A stretch of DNA of 62,580 nt from Shimia sp. (GTDB lineage Bacteria > Pseudomonadota > Alphaproteobacteria > Rhodobacterales > Rhodobacteraceae): positions 1 through 62,580 of the forward strand of contig JAAENN010000188.1 of NCBI GenBank assembly GCA_024224295.1, written 5' to 3'. The position numbers were made by a program, and so were the translations under genes. Positions 35,665 through 44,824 of this stretch are shown here, piece after piece. The notes beneath the pieces are model-generated. The model was given only the letters and a program-made list of their open reading frames with translations. It did not search any database and was not told the DNA's origin. Within the stretch, counting starts at the first letter, position 1, and each line of letters opens with the position of its first letter.

Positions 35665-36063
35665 GAGGAGCTCCTGTCCTGCTCTGAACGGTGGAAAAAC
35701 TGATGTTGGCTATAGAGGGGCAGAAGTCTTTTAGAAAGGTAAAATTCCAATAAAAAATAGTATGTTAGCGATAAACTATTGCGATGCCGCTATCGGTTCC
35801 GCTGCCGGTATCGCTAACGGAGGGCGGTGCGGTCGGGTTTGGATAATCAGGCCACGCACAAGCCCCAGGAGTTTTGTTCGATAGGTCGAATCGAATGCTA
35901 GCAATGCGGATTTTGGGGAGCCGCATTGTTGCGCTTGATTGATGCCGAGGGATGAATGTCACATTCTGCATGTCAAATGGCGCGTTCTGCGAGTGGCGAT
36001 AGGTTTTGATCGGCTATCTTGTACACAACAAAGCAAATGGCGCCATAGAACGGGAGGCAGCTT
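35665..36063. other. Intergenic region between gap and the molybdenum hydroxylase genes
   Basis: About 400 bases carrying the divergent control regions. The gap side is AT-rich (aaaaaatagtatgttagcgataaactatt, about 35750-35780). I see no conserved gene. A 68-codon minus-strand frame (35765-35971) has no ribosome site or recognisable features and I leave it out. A gatcggctatcttgtac segment about 45 nt before the next gene is a possible -10 region. Confidence 0.4.
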
Positions 36064-36522
36064 ATGCAACTTATCGTGGATGGAAAATCTCATGAGGTGG
36101 ATGTCGAAGAAGACATGCCGCTGCTGTGGGTGCTTCGGGATGAACTCGGAGTTAAAGGGGTAAAATACGGCTGCGGTGTTGCGGCCTGTGGCGCTTGTAC
36201 CGTGCATATTGACGGTGTCGCGGTACGGTCGTGTCAGACGCCGGTTGCCGATGTGGATGGTCCGGTGACCACGATCAACGGTCTGGGCAGCCCGGAGGCG
36301 ATGCATGCTGTGCAGGAAGCCTGGGTTGAGCATCAAGTGGCGCAATGTGGTTACTGTCAGTCGGGTCAGATTATGCAAGCGGCCTCGCTGTTGTCAGAAA
36401 TTAAGATGCCGTCAGATGCCGAGATTGACGAGGCGATGAGCGGGAACCTTTGCCGCTGTGGCACTTACCCGCGTATTCGCGCGGCGGTGAAGACCGCAGC
36501 TGCCAAGATGCAGGAGGCGTAA
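36064..36522 (+). CDS. (2Fe-2S)-binding subunit of a molybdenum hydroxylase, IorA-like
   Basis: 152 residues with both iron-sulfur clusters of xanthine dehydrogenase-type small subunits. The plant-ferredoxin site is [17 protein letters not shown] with a later RSCQTP, and the all-helical site is [10 protein letters not shown] with [15 protein letters not shown]. It passes electrons from the molybdenum subunit, encoded 3 nt downstream, to an acceptor. There is no FAD subunit, so it is the two-subunit (isoquinoline 1-oxidoreductase-like) kind. Electron exit is probably to a periplasmic or membrane cytochrome. Confidence 0.95.
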   Translation: MQLIVDGKSHEVDVEEDMPLLWVLRDELGVKGVKYGCGVAACGACTVHIDGVAVRSCQTPVADVDGPVTTINGLGSPEAMHAVQEAWVEHQVAQCGYCQSGQIMQAASLLSEIKMPSDAEIDEAMSGNLCRCGTYPRIRAAVKTAAAKMQEA

Positions 36523-36525
36523 GTC

Positions 36526-38766
36526 ATGGGCAAGGTAGGTAAAATTGCGCGCCGCACGTTCCTGTTTGGCGCGATGGCTGTGGCTGGTGGTGTGGCCTTT
36601 GGTGTCTACAAAGTGCGCACGCCGTATGAGAATCCGCTCAAAGATGGCCTGGCCGATGGGGCATCAACGTTTAATCCTTGGGTCGTTATCGATGGTGAGA
36701 AAATCACCCTGATTACGCCGCATGGGGATAAAGGGCAGGGCGTAGCGCATGCACAGGCGGCTTTGATTGCGGAAGAACTGGACATAGAGTTTGGTCAATT
36801 CGAAATCGACTTTGGCAAGCCGGACAAAGCCTATTGGAACCGCGCCCTGGCAGGCGATGGTGCGCCGTTTATGGCGACGGATGAGAGCTTCACAGCCGAA
36901 GCCACCCGCAGCTTTATGGGGGGCATGATCAAGTTGCTTGGTATGCAGATCACTGGTGGGTCCACGGCGATGCCGGACAGTTATGAGAAGTTGCGTGAGG
37001 CTGGCGCGGTGGCGCGGGAAACCCTGAAGTTGGCGGCGTCTAGCGTGAGTGGCGTACCGGTTTCGCAGTTGAAAACCGCAAATGGCGCGGTGCAGCTCCC
37101 GGATGGGACGGAGCTCGCCTACACGGCGCTGGCTGAGGAAGCGGCAAAAGTGGAGCCGGTCACAGAGATATCGCTGCGGAAACCGTCGGAGTGGCGTTTG
37201 ATTGGCAAGCCGATGCAACGGCTTGACATGGTGGCGAAATCCACTGGCACGTTGGGCTACGGTATCGATGTGGACATCGACGGCATGGTGCATGCGGCGG
37301 TGATGTGTAACCCCCGTCAGGGCGGGGCACTCAACGGCTATGACGCAAGCGCCGCCGAAGGTATGCGGGGTGTGCAGAAGGTGGTTGAGGTCAGTGGCGG
37401 AGTCGCCGTGGTGGCCGACAACACATGGCGGGCCATTCAGGCGGTGCAGGCGATTGACTTTGATTGGGGTGAGGCGCCGTATCCGGCGGAGCAAGACGGT
37501 CATTGGGCGGCGATTGAGGCATCGTTCAATGACGACCAACTTGACAAAGAATGGCGCAATGAAGGCGACGTAACGGAAGCCCTGGCAGGCGGAAAGGCAG
37601 TGGAAGCCGCATACCGTGTGCCTTATGTGGCGCATGCGCCGCTGGAACCTCTCAACGCGACCGTGCTTGTTGAGGACGACAAGGTCACCGTTTGGACTGG
37701 GCACCAGATTCCACGCATGTTGCAGGATCAGGTGGCTAAGGTTACGGGGCACAAGTCTGAGCAGATCGAGCTGGTAAACCACTTCATGGGCGGCAGTTTT
37801 GGACATCGTTTGGAGTTCAAGTATGTTGAATTGGCTGCGGAGATTGCCAATCAGATGCGCGGTACGCCAGTTAAACTCACTTTCAGCCGAGAAGAGGACT
37901 TTGCGCATGACTTCCCCCGTCACATCGGTATGGCGCGCGGTAGTGGCGCGGTAAAAGACGGTAAAGTCACCGCAATGGAGTTGCAGGTGGCGATGCCGTC
38001 GGTGGTTGTCTCTCAAATGGGCCGTGCAGGTTTGAGTGTGCCGGGGCCAGATATGCAGATCGCGGCCGGCGCGTGGAACAACCCCTATGGCTTGGAGAAC
38101 TTCCGCATGCGGGCCTACCGCGTTCCTGAATTGGCACCGGTGTCGAGTTGGCGCTCGGTTGGGGCCTCTGCGGGCGGGTTCTTTTTTGACAGTCTATTGG
38201 ATGAGTTGATCCACGAGGCGGGGGCCGATCCGCTGCAAGAGCGCATTCGCCTGATGCAGCATGATGTAAGCCGCACAGTGCTGGAAGCCGTGGGCGAAAT
38301 GTCCAATTGGGGCAGCCCATTGGGGCCAAACAAAGGGCGCGGCGTGGCTTTCGTGGAAAGTTTTGGTGTGCCAACGGCGGAGGTGATCGAGGTTACTAAC
38401 ACCGAGGACGGTATCACCATCGACAAGGTTTGGGTGGCCGCTGATGTAGGCACGGTGATTGATCCGGTGAACTTTGAGAACCTCGTGCAGGGCGGTGTGA
38501 TCTTTGCGCTGGGACACGCGATGAACAGCGAGATCACGTATTCTGACGGAATGGCGGAACAGGCCAATTATTGGGATGCGGAGGGTATGCGCATGTCGCA
38601 GTGCCCGGAGATCATGGTGCGAGGCTTGGAGAATGGCGACAAGGTGCGCGGGATTGGCGAGCCGCCTGTGCCACCGGCCGCGCCTGCGCTAGCCAATGCG
38701 ATCTTTGCGGCGACGGGGCAGCGTATTCGCGAGCTGCCGCTCTACCACCACATCGATTTTGCCTGA
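36526..38766 (+). CDS. Molybdopterin-binding subunit of an aldehyde/N-heterocycle hydroxylase, IorB-like
   Basis: 746 residues. It begins with a Tat signal (ARRTFLFGAMAVAGGVAFG), so the heterodimer is exported folded with the IorA-like partner. The two repeated molybdopterin domains show GDKGQGVAHAQAALIAEEL, HAPLEPLNATV, GHQIPRMLQDQVAKVTG, the cofactor loop FMGGSFGHRLEFKYV and SVGASAGGFFFDS. The C-terminal Glu that serves as base lies in RGIGEPPVPPAAPALANAI. The family oxidises aldehydes or hydroxylates N-heterocycles; the actual substrate is unknown. The two genes form an operon ended by a strong hairpin. No XdhC-type maturation gene is adjacent. Confidence 0.95.
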   Translation: MGKVGKIARRTFLFGAMAVAGGVAFGVYKVRTPYENPLKDGLADGASTFNPWVVIDGEKITLITPHGDKGQGVAHAQAALIAEELDIEFGQFEIDFGKPDKAYWNRALAGDGAPFMATDESFTAEATRSFMGGMIKLLGMQITGGSTAMPDSYEKLREAGAVARETLKLAASSVSGVPVSQLKTANGAVQLPDGTELAYTALAEEAAKVEPVTEISLRKPSEWRLIGKPMQRLDMVAKSTGTLGYGIDVDIDGMVHAAVMCNPRQGGALNGYDASAAEGMRGVQKVVEVSGGVAVVADNTWRAIQAVQAIDFDWGEAPYPAEQDGHWAAIEASFNDDQLDKEWRNEGDVTEALAGGKAVEAAYRVPYVAHAPLEPLNATVLVEDDKVTVWTGHQIPRMLQDQVAKVTGHKSEQIELVNHFMGGSFGHRLEFKYVELAAEIANQMRGTPVKLTFSREEDFAHDFPRHIGMARGSGAVKDGKVTAMELQVAMPSVVVSQMGRAGLSVPGPDMQIAAGAWNNPYGLENFRMRAYRVPELAPVSSWRSVGASAGGFFFDSLLDELIHEAGADPLQERIRLMQHDVSRTVLEAVGEMSNWGSPLGPNKGRGVAFVESFGVPTAEVIEVTNTEDGITIDKVWVAADVGTVIDPVNFENLVQGGVIFALGHAMNSEITYSDGMAEQANYWDAEGMRMSQCPEIMVRGLENGDKVRGIGEPPVPPAAPALANAIFAATGQRIRELPLYHHIDFA

Positions 38767-38769
38767 ATA

Positions 38770-38800
38770 AGAAAGGCCCGCCGGTTTGGCGGGCCTTTCT
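38770..38800. terminator. Bidirectional terminator
   Basis: A 13-bp perfect stem agaaaggcccgcc/ggcgggcctttct (38770-38782 with 38788-38800) between the convergent hydroxylase operon and the crotonase gene. Confidence 0.93.
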
Positions 38801-38801
38801 C

Positions 38802-39566
38802 TTAGTTGGGTATGAAGTTCGGTGGGCGTTTCTCAAAGAACGCGGCGCGGCCTTCTTTGGCGTTGTCGCTGCCCAAAAGAAGCGGTTGCAGGTCGCGTTC
38901 ATAGTCAATCGCGCGGTCCATGCGGCCACTGTCAAAGGCCTTGATGGCGCGTAACGCTTCTGGTCCCAAGGTTTCGACGTGTTTGGCAAGTTCCAGAGCA
39001 GTTTCGAGCGCTTTTCCATCTTCGACCAATTCGTCCACCATGCCGATGCTCTCTGCCCGCTCTGCGCTAACAGGTTTGGCGTATAGCATGATCTGACGGG
39101 CGCGGGCTTGGCCCACGCGGGCGGGCAAGGAGGCCAACAGACCGTAGTCTGGCATCAGGCCGATTTTCGGAAAGGCAGCCATGAAGCGGGCGGAGTTGCC
39201 CGCGATAACCGTGTCACACAACATGGCCACCGCCAGACCTGCACCAGCCGCCCAGCCTTCGACGGCGGCAATCACCGGAACCGAGCCGCCAGTGATCTGG
39301 TTCACCATGTGTTTGACGTGTTCAAAGTTGATGCGTTTGAGGCGCGCCGGCGCGTCCATCGCAGCAATGTCGCCGCCGGATGAGAAATTGCCGCCTGCAC
39401 CGGTGATAATGATCGCACGAATGGTGGTGTCCTCTTCGGCCTGTTCTAAAGCCATGGAAATCGCTTCGCGAGTGGCCACGCGGATCGGATTCAGGCGAGC
39501 GGGATCGTTGAGCGTCAGCACCAGCCCATTGTCGATACGTTCTGAAAAAAGTGGTTGGTCTGACAT
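38802..39566 (-). CDS. Enoyl-CoA hydratase/isomerase family protein, PaaG-like
   Basis: 254 residues. ATG 39566 (MSDQPLFSERIDNG) has AGGAG 6 nt upstream. The oxyanion-hole segment is FSSGGDIAAM and the second one is EGWAAGAGLAVAMLCD. Both catalytic glutamates of classical hydratases are absent (Ala where GGCE-type enzymes have Glu, and FPKIGLMPDYG in the second site). The MPDYG Asp is the residue used by PaaG-type isomerases. I therefore favour an isomerase-like activity over hydration. No pathway genes are adjacent. Confidence 0.88.
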   Translation of the reverse strand: MSDQPLFSERIDNGLVLTLNDPARLNPIRVATREAISMALEQAEEDTTIRAIIITGAGGNFSSGGDIAAMDAPARLKRINFEHVKHMVNQITGGSVPVIAAVEGWAAGAGLAVAMLCDTVIAGNSARFMAAFPKIGLMPDYGLLASLPARVGQARARQIMLYAKPVSAERAESIGMVDELVEDGKALETALELAKHVETLGPEALRAIKAFDSGRMDRAIDYERDLQPLLLGSDNAKEGRAAFFEKRPPNFIPN

Positions 39567-39743
39567 GGCGGCTCCTGGGAAAAGTTGGTTGCCCGATAGT
39601 AATTGGAGTGGTGGCGTGCTCAAGAGGGTTTGAGAGAATTGGCACGTGACGTCATTGGCGGGTGAAGCGTGGAAAGAGGTGGTCTTCCCTTGGTTGATGT
39701 CTGGCGCTATGGTCATCCCGTAAGGGATTGAGGTGCAACGACA

Positions 39744-40127
39744 ATGACAGAGATCCGAAAGATTTTGCATGTCGAAGATGATGCGGATATTCGCGAGATC
39801 ACCTATTTGGCTTTGGCCGAATTTGGCGGCTTTGACGTGATGCAATGTGCCAATGGTATGGACGCGATCAAGAAGGCGGCCAAATTTGCACCGGACCTGT
39901 TGCTGCTTGATGTGATGATGCCTGGGCTGAGCGGGTTGGAAACCTTGAATAAGCTGCGCCGTCAGGATGAATTGGCAGACGTGCCGGTGGTGTTTATGAC
40001 GTCCAAAGACGTCACCTCGAAACACCACTCTGACATCCGGGAAAACGCTGCGGGTGCGATCCAGAAGCCGTTTGATCCGGTTGCCTTGCCGGATCAATTG
40101 CGGGCCATTGTTGCCAATGCGAAGTAA
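39744..40127 (+). CDS. Single-domain CheY-like response regulator
   Basis: 127 residues, receiver domain only. It has the acidic pocket VEDDAD, phospho-acceptor Asp56 in LLLLDVMMPG, the Thr strand VVFMTSKD and the Lys in AIQKPFDP. With no output domain, it would work as a phosphotransfer intermediate or by protein contact. It converges 6 nt from the Hpt gene, which is followed upstream by a histidine kinase, so these three plausibly form one phosphorelay. Confidence 0.93.
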   Translation: MTEIRKILHVEDDADIREITYLALAEFGGFDVMQCANGMDAIKKAAKFAPDLLLLDVMMPGLSGLETLNKLRRQDELADVPVVFMTSKDVTSKHHSDIRENAAGAIQKPFDPVALPDQLRAIVANAK

Positions 40128-40133
40128 CCCCGC

Positions 40134-40472
40134 TTAGGCGGTTTCAATTACACAGCCAAGCTCTTCGGTAAGTAAGTCTGTGGCGACAAGAATGTCTTCC
40201 ATTTGAGCGTCACAAGGCACTTGAGACTGGCTGCGCTCAAGCAGGGCTTCAGCTTTCTCTGCCAGATGACCCAATCGGTGCAGACCGTAAGTGGCGCATA
40301 TGCCGGCCAGTTTGTGAGCGGCGCGATGCAGCCCTTCAAGGGCAGGGTGGTCGACACCATGCTCCAGAAGTGTCGCGGTGTATTCTTCGATTTCCGCCTC
40401 ACGTTGAGGTAGGCCAGACATGAAATGACGGCGAAGACGGTCAAACTTGTCTTGATGGTCGTCTGGAAACAT
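40134..40472 (-). CDS. Histidine phosphotransfer (Hpt) domain protein
   Basis: A 112-residue helical protein with the phospho-accepting His53 in HRAAHKLAGICATYG, the conserved HxLKG-like motif. It lies 20 nt downstream of the histidine kinase on the same strand, and the kinase itself has no Hpt or receiver domain. It probably shuttles phosphate between a hybrid kinase or this kinase's partner and the CheY-like protein. Confidence 0.9.
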   Translation of the reverse strand: MFPDDHQDKFDRLRRHFMSGLPQREAEIEEYTATLLEHGVDHPALEGLHRAAHKLAGICATYGLHRLGHLAEKAEALLERSQSQVPCDAQMEDILVATDLLTEELGCVIETA

Positions 40473-40492
40473 GTTGTTGCTCCTTCTGGTCC

Positions 40493-41950
40493 TTACAATT
40501 GGGGCAGTTCGATACTGATGTTGTCTTCGGTGTCGCAGAGTGGGAAGACTGCATAAAACCTGGTGCCTTCTCCCAGTGTGCTTTCAAAGTCGATGGAGGC
40601 GCCGTGGTCTTCGATTATTTGGCGGGCGATGGAAAGGCCAAGTCCAGAGCCTTCAAAGTTGCGGCAGTCAGAGTTGTCGACCTGCGTGAACTTTCCAAAG
40701 ATCTGGTTGCGCTCGGTCTCCGGGATGCCAACGCCATAGTCCCGGACCTCAAGCAACGCGCAGCCGTCGACCAAACGGGCGCTGAGCTCAACATATCCAC
40801 CTTCGTGCGAGAATTTCACCGCGTTGGATAATAAGTTATCTAGCACTTGCATCATGCGCTCATGGTCGGCGCGGACTGTTAAGGGGAATGGCGGCGGATT
40901 GGTGCGCACGACAATCTCATATTGATCAGCATATGGGGTGATCGATTGCGCGGCGTCATTGAGCAGCTCACTTAGGTCCACTGGAGCGAAGTGATAGACC
41001 ATCTTGCGCGCTTCCATTTTTTGGATGTCTAGTAGGTCGTTGATCAGCTTGCTTAGTCGTTTGCTGTTCTTGTGGGCGATGTCCAGCATCCGTTCCGTTT
41101 TTTCCGGATCCTTGGATAAGTTGGTTTCTCGCAGTAAGGTAAGTGAGCCGGTAATGGAGGTCAGCGGTGTACGTAGCTCGTGGCTGACAACTGAGACAAA
41201 TTGGGATTTGATCTCATAGCTTTCCCGCGCCTTGTCACGCTCGGACCGCAGTTCATCCATTTGATCCAATGTGCGCTGATACATGCGCAGGAAAATGGTG
41301 GAGCATTCCAATACAAAATAAAGCACAAAAAGCGACGTGGCGAAGTGCAACCAGAGGGGCGAAGTGAACGCAGCTTCTTCTGAAAGGATGTCTGACACCG
41401 GGATGAAGATAAAGAGCGCCCCGTAGGTGATAAGACGCAGCGCCAGCACCTGCTTGAGCTGGTGGTTGTTTACTGCCGCAAAAAGGCCTGCGGCAAAGAG
41501 AAAGAACAGTGAAGTGAAGTGTTCTCCGGGGCCTTCTAGCCGTGCCAACATCAAAGTGAAGGCCGCAATCGACACGGCTGACAGCGCATTTGAGGCAAAT
41601 AGGAATTTCAGGAGCTTGTGGCTGTGGCGCAGTGAGTGGTTGGTGCGATGGGTGACTTTATGACAGACAATGCCATCGAACACTTCACCAACCTGAATGA
41701 GAAGATATGTAAGAGCTGCGAGGGGCCAAGAGAAATAAAATCCGCACAAGAAGCCGGCACCTGCATAGATGCCCTGACGTTGCCAGAACAAGGCAGCGCC
41801 GCCGCTGGCGAAATCGTGCATTTGTTGTTTGAGCCGGCGCGAGTGTTCTACCGGCGGCTGGCGGCGCGGGAACAGTACCCGTAGATTTCTCGCGAAACGG
41901 CGCAGAACCGGCGAATCCAACCGGGAGCGGTTTGAGTGGTCAATGTGCAT
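40493..41950 (-). CDS. Membrane sensor histidine kinase
   Basis: About 485 residues from ATG 41950; no clear ribosome site, so the start is uncertain. A basic N-terminus is followed by six or so membrane helices (about 60-205: GIYAGAGFLCGFYF, LPLSAVSIAAFTLML-like, SLFFLFAAGLFAAV, ALFIFIPVSDIL, LFVLYFVLECSTIFL). A short coiled coil (LRSERDKARESYEIK) leads to the HisKA box FVSVVSHELRTPLTS. The HATPase domain has VLDNLLSNAVKFS (N), VRDYGVGIPE (G1) and GSGLGLSIA (G2). The membrane part is unlike typical periplasmic sensors, which hints at sensing a lipophilic or membrane signal. Confidence 0.92.
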   Translation of the reverse strand: MHIDHSNRSRLDSPVLRRFARNLRVLFPRRQPPVEHSRRLKQQMHDFASGGAALFWQRQGIYAGAGFLCGFYFSWPLAALTYLLIQVGEVFDGIVCHKVTHRTNHSLRHSHKLLKFLFASNALSAVSIAAFTLMLARLEGPGEHFTSLFFLFAAGLFAAVNNHQLKQVLALRLITYGALFIFIPVSDILSEEAAFTSPLWLHFATSLFVLYFVLECSTIFLRMYQRTLDQMDELRSERDKARESYEIKSQFVSVVSHELRTPLTSITGSLTLLRETNLSKDPEKTERMLDIAHKNSKRLSKLINDLLDIQKMEARKMVYHFAPVDLSELLNDAAQSITPYADQYEIVVRTNPPPFPLTVRADHERMMQVLDNLLSNAVKFSHEGGYVELSARLVDGCALLEVRDYGVGIPETERNQIFGKFTQVDNSDCRNFEGSGLGLSIARQIIEDHGASIDFESTLGEGTRFYAVFPLCDTEDNISIELPQL

Positions 41951-42069
41951 TCTGCTACATCCGGTATTGATCGATTGTGTCGCCAAGGTGTGGTTCGGCG
42001 TCTTTGGCCAGAAGAAAGCAGCAGAATGTGGCCCAAAAATGGTGGGGTCTTGGCAGGAAAAGGATTTTC

Positions 42070-42450
42070 TTAACTCGGGCGGGCGCTCGTGTCTGTTTGG
42101 AAAACACGTCCATCATGTTCCAAGTTGCCAACCGCCTCTGCCCGAACAAAATCGAGCAGCTTGAAAGTGGTGTCTATGTGACCGTTCTTGTGGGGCACGT
42201 AGCCAGATTGATCGAAAGTGCCCGTGGCCTCAATGACGTCTCCAGGGGTAACCGTTTCGCGGAACCGGGCGATCAGTGCCTTATCAGTCACAGTGAAACA
42301 GACACGCTTAGGGTAGCGAAACCCCGGGGCTTCCGCCTCGGTCGCGGTGCTAGCGGAGATATCCACCAACAGTCGTGGCTCCGGCTCAGACAATAGCAAC
42401 GTATGGGCTATTTCGCCTTTAACGTGAAAATTGAGGAAGTATGGCTGCAT
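42070..42450 (-). CDS. Conserved hypothetical protein, possible OB-fold
   Basis: 126 residues from ATG 42450 (MQPYFLNFHVKGEIAHTLLL); the frame is open further upstream but without a ribosome site. Alternating strands and a central glycine-containing turn (VTPGDVIEATGTFDQSGYVPHKNGHID) give an OB-fold-like pattern reminiscent of SSB-type proteins, but no diagnostic motif is present. It lies between the kinase and the luxI gene, on the kinase strand, 119 nt from the kinase start. Confidence 0.72.
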   Translation of the reverse strand: MQPYFLNFHVKGEIAHTLLLSEPEPRLLVDISASTATEAEAPGFRYPKRVCFTVTDKALIARFRETVTPGDVIEATGTFDQSGYVPHKNGHIDTTFKLLDFVRAEAVGNLEHDGRVFQTDTSARPS

Positions 42451-42999
42451 CTTTCTACCTATGGTCCTCTTTACGTGACGCCTAACTGCTGTGTGCAGGT
42501 TTGGCGGCACAAGGTGGCATTTTGGTGTTTGAGGCTGGGAATTTTCACGAAGCAATTCGTTAACACGCCGAGCCGTTAACAAAGGTTTCGCGCTAATTGG
42601 TTGATAGAGAGTAAATTTTTTGCATAACATTTACATAAAAATGGGAAAACTGTGTTTTAGGAGCAGAAACAATCGACAAAATTTTTGAGTTGAACCTTTT
42701 GTGTAGAGTTTGACTAAAAATTGTGTCTCAATCGATTTGTGGGTGAAAGTGGATCCAGGTTTCGTTCGCGGCATGGTAGTGCCGGAACGATGAACTTAGA
42801 GATCGAGTACTGATTTTCCGGTTGTTGCGTTGACGGTTTTTGGGGCTCGTTTCTAGAGGCGGGCTGTCTGGTTTCTGTACGGTTTTGTGTGGTGATGAGT
42901 GTTCGGGTGTGTGTTCGGCGTGCGCTAGAATGGCCGCGTTATTGTGTGAGTGAGTTCATTTGGTACCTGGGGCAATGAGTATCCGGAGAAATTGGGGAA
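42451..42999. other. Long AT-rich control region upstream of luxI
   Basis: About 550 bases without a gene, much more AT-rich (about 42590-42740) than the flanks. Two GTTAAC hexamers (42559-42564 and 42575-42580) lie 16 nt apart, the wrong spacing for a CtrA full site. TTGACT-like and TTGAACC boxes occur near 42695-42715. No clear lux-type 18-20 bp palindrome is visible. The size suggests complex regulation of the synthase gene. Confidence 0.45.
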
Positions 43000-43587
43000 A
43001 TGCTGACGACTACCCTGTCATTCGAGAACATGCACAAGCATGGCGAATTGATGGTCAATCTGCTGAGGGCGCGAAAGCAGTCCTTTATCGTGCAGAACAA
43101 CTGGGACCTGCCCGAAGTGGCAGGCATGGAGTATGACCAATACGACACACCAGCGTCAAGCTGGATTGCCGTACATGAAGGTGAACGTGTGTTGGCCGGT
43201 GTGCGGCTTACGCCCACAACAGCCCGCTGCGGCATGTACTCTTATATGATTCGAGATGCTCAGAAGGGCATGCTCGAATCCATTCCAACCAAACTGCTTT
43301 ATGATGAGGCACCGATCGATCCTCACATATTGGATGCGAGCCGAGTATTTGTGGCGCGGGATGTGCCTGCGGAAGGTCGCACCGAAGTTCAAACGCAGTT
43401 GATGAGAAAGCTGATCGACACCGCGAAGGACATGGAGGCCAAACAGGTTTTGGGACTCGTTCCCGCGGTGTGGCCGCGATGGATTCGACGTCTCGGTCTC
43501 ATTGCTGAACCGGCTGGACCGGTAATGCTGGTGGATGGTGCACCTGTGCAAGTTGCGCGTATGGATCTGACACATTCGCACCACTAG
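43000..43587 (+). CDS. LuxI-family acyl-homoserine lactone synthase
   Basis: A 195-residue autoinducer synthase, predicted to make an acyl-homoserine lactone from S-adenosylmethionine and an acyl carrier. The invariant residues sit at almost the standard numbers: Arg25, Phe29, Trp35, Glu44, Asp46, Asp49 (EYDQYD) and Arg69 (GVRLTPT). The late Arg is Arg116 in DASRVFV, where Asp113 replaces the usual Glu. No LuxR-type receptor gene is in the window; the flanking genes are phosphorelay proteins. It converges 11 nt from the receiver/GGDEF-like gene. Confidence 0.92.
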   Translation: MLTTTLSFENMHKHGELMVNLLRARKQSFIVQNNWDLPEVAGMEYDQYDTPASSWIAVHEGERVLAGVRLTPTTARCGMYSYMIRDAQKGMLESIPTKLLYDEAPIDPHILDASRVFVARDVPAEGRTEVQTQLMRKLIDTAKDMEAKQVLGLVPAVWPRWIRRLGLIAEPAGPVMLVDGAPVQVARMDLTHSHH

Positions 43588-43598
43588 AAGAGGCGATT

Positions 43599-44672
43599 TC
43601 ATCCAAATGCCGCTGTGACTGTAGGTGTTCGGTCTTTTTCCTCCAGAGCGTCGTGCAGAAGTGATTCATAAGCACGGCGCTCCATTTCCGTTTGGAAGCC
43701 GCTTGCAGGGTGTAGCCGCACAGCTTTTCGCAAATCGGATGCGCGCGATCTGGAGGAGCGTTCCTGAACGATTGCGGCTGCCTTATGCAGCGCGTCTAGA
43801 GCGCCGCCACGCGTTAGCGTTCGCAATTTGACGGGCTCGCCAAAGCAGACTTTGTTTTGCAACCCGTCAAATTGCTTGGACGGAACATATTCAAGACGGC
43901 TATTGAGTTCAGCCTCAAAGCGGGCGCTGGAGTAGTCTGCGCTATTAGGCAGGGTACCGATGAAAACTCCGTCGCCTCGATATGTGACCCGCGCGGCATC
44001 GTGGGCCAGAACGGACATCAGCTCGCTGCCGATGTCTGTTAGAAGTTGGCGAAATGCAACAGCCGAAAGGGTAGTGTAGGCGCTCTCAGCTGTGGTGACT
44101 TTCAGAGCAAAGGCCTGCGTGCGCATACGTTGGCGACGTGGCATGTCCAGTACATGTTTTTCAAACGCCATGCAGCCGACAAGTTGGGTAACACCGGTGA
44201 TCTCAATTGGTTCGCTCAGGCTATGGGCGGTGTTGAAGATTAGATCTTTTTTTAGCGCAGCCTTCTCCGACATGCTGACCGAGAGTTCCCTTTGTTCAGC
44301 AACTTGACGTTCTGCTATGTTAATCCGGGTAAAAAGTTCCAAGAAGTCGAAGGGTTTGGTGACGTAGTCGGAGGCCCCTGCTTCAAAGGCGGCGTCGATA
44401 TATTTCTTTTGCGACATTGCCGTCAGCATAAGAATTGGCGTGCGCGCGTATGGCTTTGTCTTGCGGATTTTTTTGGCCAGTGTGATGCCGTCCAAAATCG
44501 GCATTTGAACGTCCAGCAGGAAGCAATCAAATGGCACTTTGGCTTTTGAGAGGGCGCGAATAGCATCTGGTCCAGAGGTCACAGTGACTATGGTATGATC
44601 GGTTTTGGCTGCCACTGCTGCTGTCAGCAGTTCGCAGATGTGTTCGTCGTCATCAACGGCCAATATTTTCAT
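43599..44672 (-). CDS. Response regulator with degenerate GGDEF-like output domain
   Basis: 357 residues. The receiver domain (1-120) has AVDDDEH, Asp54 in FLLDVQMP, LMLTAMS and VTKPFD. A helical linker (INIAERQVAEQREL) follows. The region about 160-290 resembles a GGDEF domain in layout, but the signature is YRGDGVF where GGDEF is expected, so it is not expected to make c-di-GMP; it may bind a nucleotide or a protein. The C-terminal ~60 residues are helical and basic. A perfect TTAA-N7-TTAA lies 153 nt upstream. Confidence 0.85.
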   Translation of the reverse strand: MKILAVDDDEHICELLTAAVAAKTDHTIVTVTSGPDAIRALSKAKVPFDCFLLDVQMPILDGITLAKKIRKTKPYARTPILMLTAMSQKKYIDAAFEAGASDYVTKPFDFLELFTRINIAERQVAEQRELSVSMSEKAALKKDLIFNTAHSLSEPIEITGVTQLVGCMAFEKHVLDMPRRQRMRTQAFALKVTTAESAYTTLSAVAFRQLLTDIGSELMSVLAHDAARVTYRGDGVFIGTLPNSADYSSARFEAELNSRLEYVPSKQFDGLQNKVCFGEPVKLRTLTRGGALDALHKAAAIVQERSSRSRASDLRKAVRLHPASGFQTEMERRAYESLLHDALEEKDRTPTVTAAFG

Positions 44673-44824
44673 AGTCCCAGCCCTTTCTGGCGCTGTTTCT
44701 GTGCTTTCTACCTACCTAACTGTGTCACTCATTACTGCCGACGTTCTCATCGGTCCTGTAGAAGTGAGTATGTTGGGTGATTGCGGTCAGAAAGGGGCGG
44801 GAATGGTGCTCAGGGGGGGGTAAA

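Noticed and set aside
35765..35971. 68-codon minus-strand frame between gap and the molybdenum hydroxylase genes
   Set aside because: No ribosome site, Thr/Ser/Pro-rich tail and no recognisable domain; probably chance.
36664..38016. 450-codon minus-strand frame over the molybdenum hydroxylase gene
   Set aside because: His/Arg-rich antisense shadow without family features.
42559..42580. Two GTTAAC boxes upstream of luxI as a CtrA site
   Set aside because: The TTAA cores are 12 nt apart, not 7, so they do not fit the full CtrA site.
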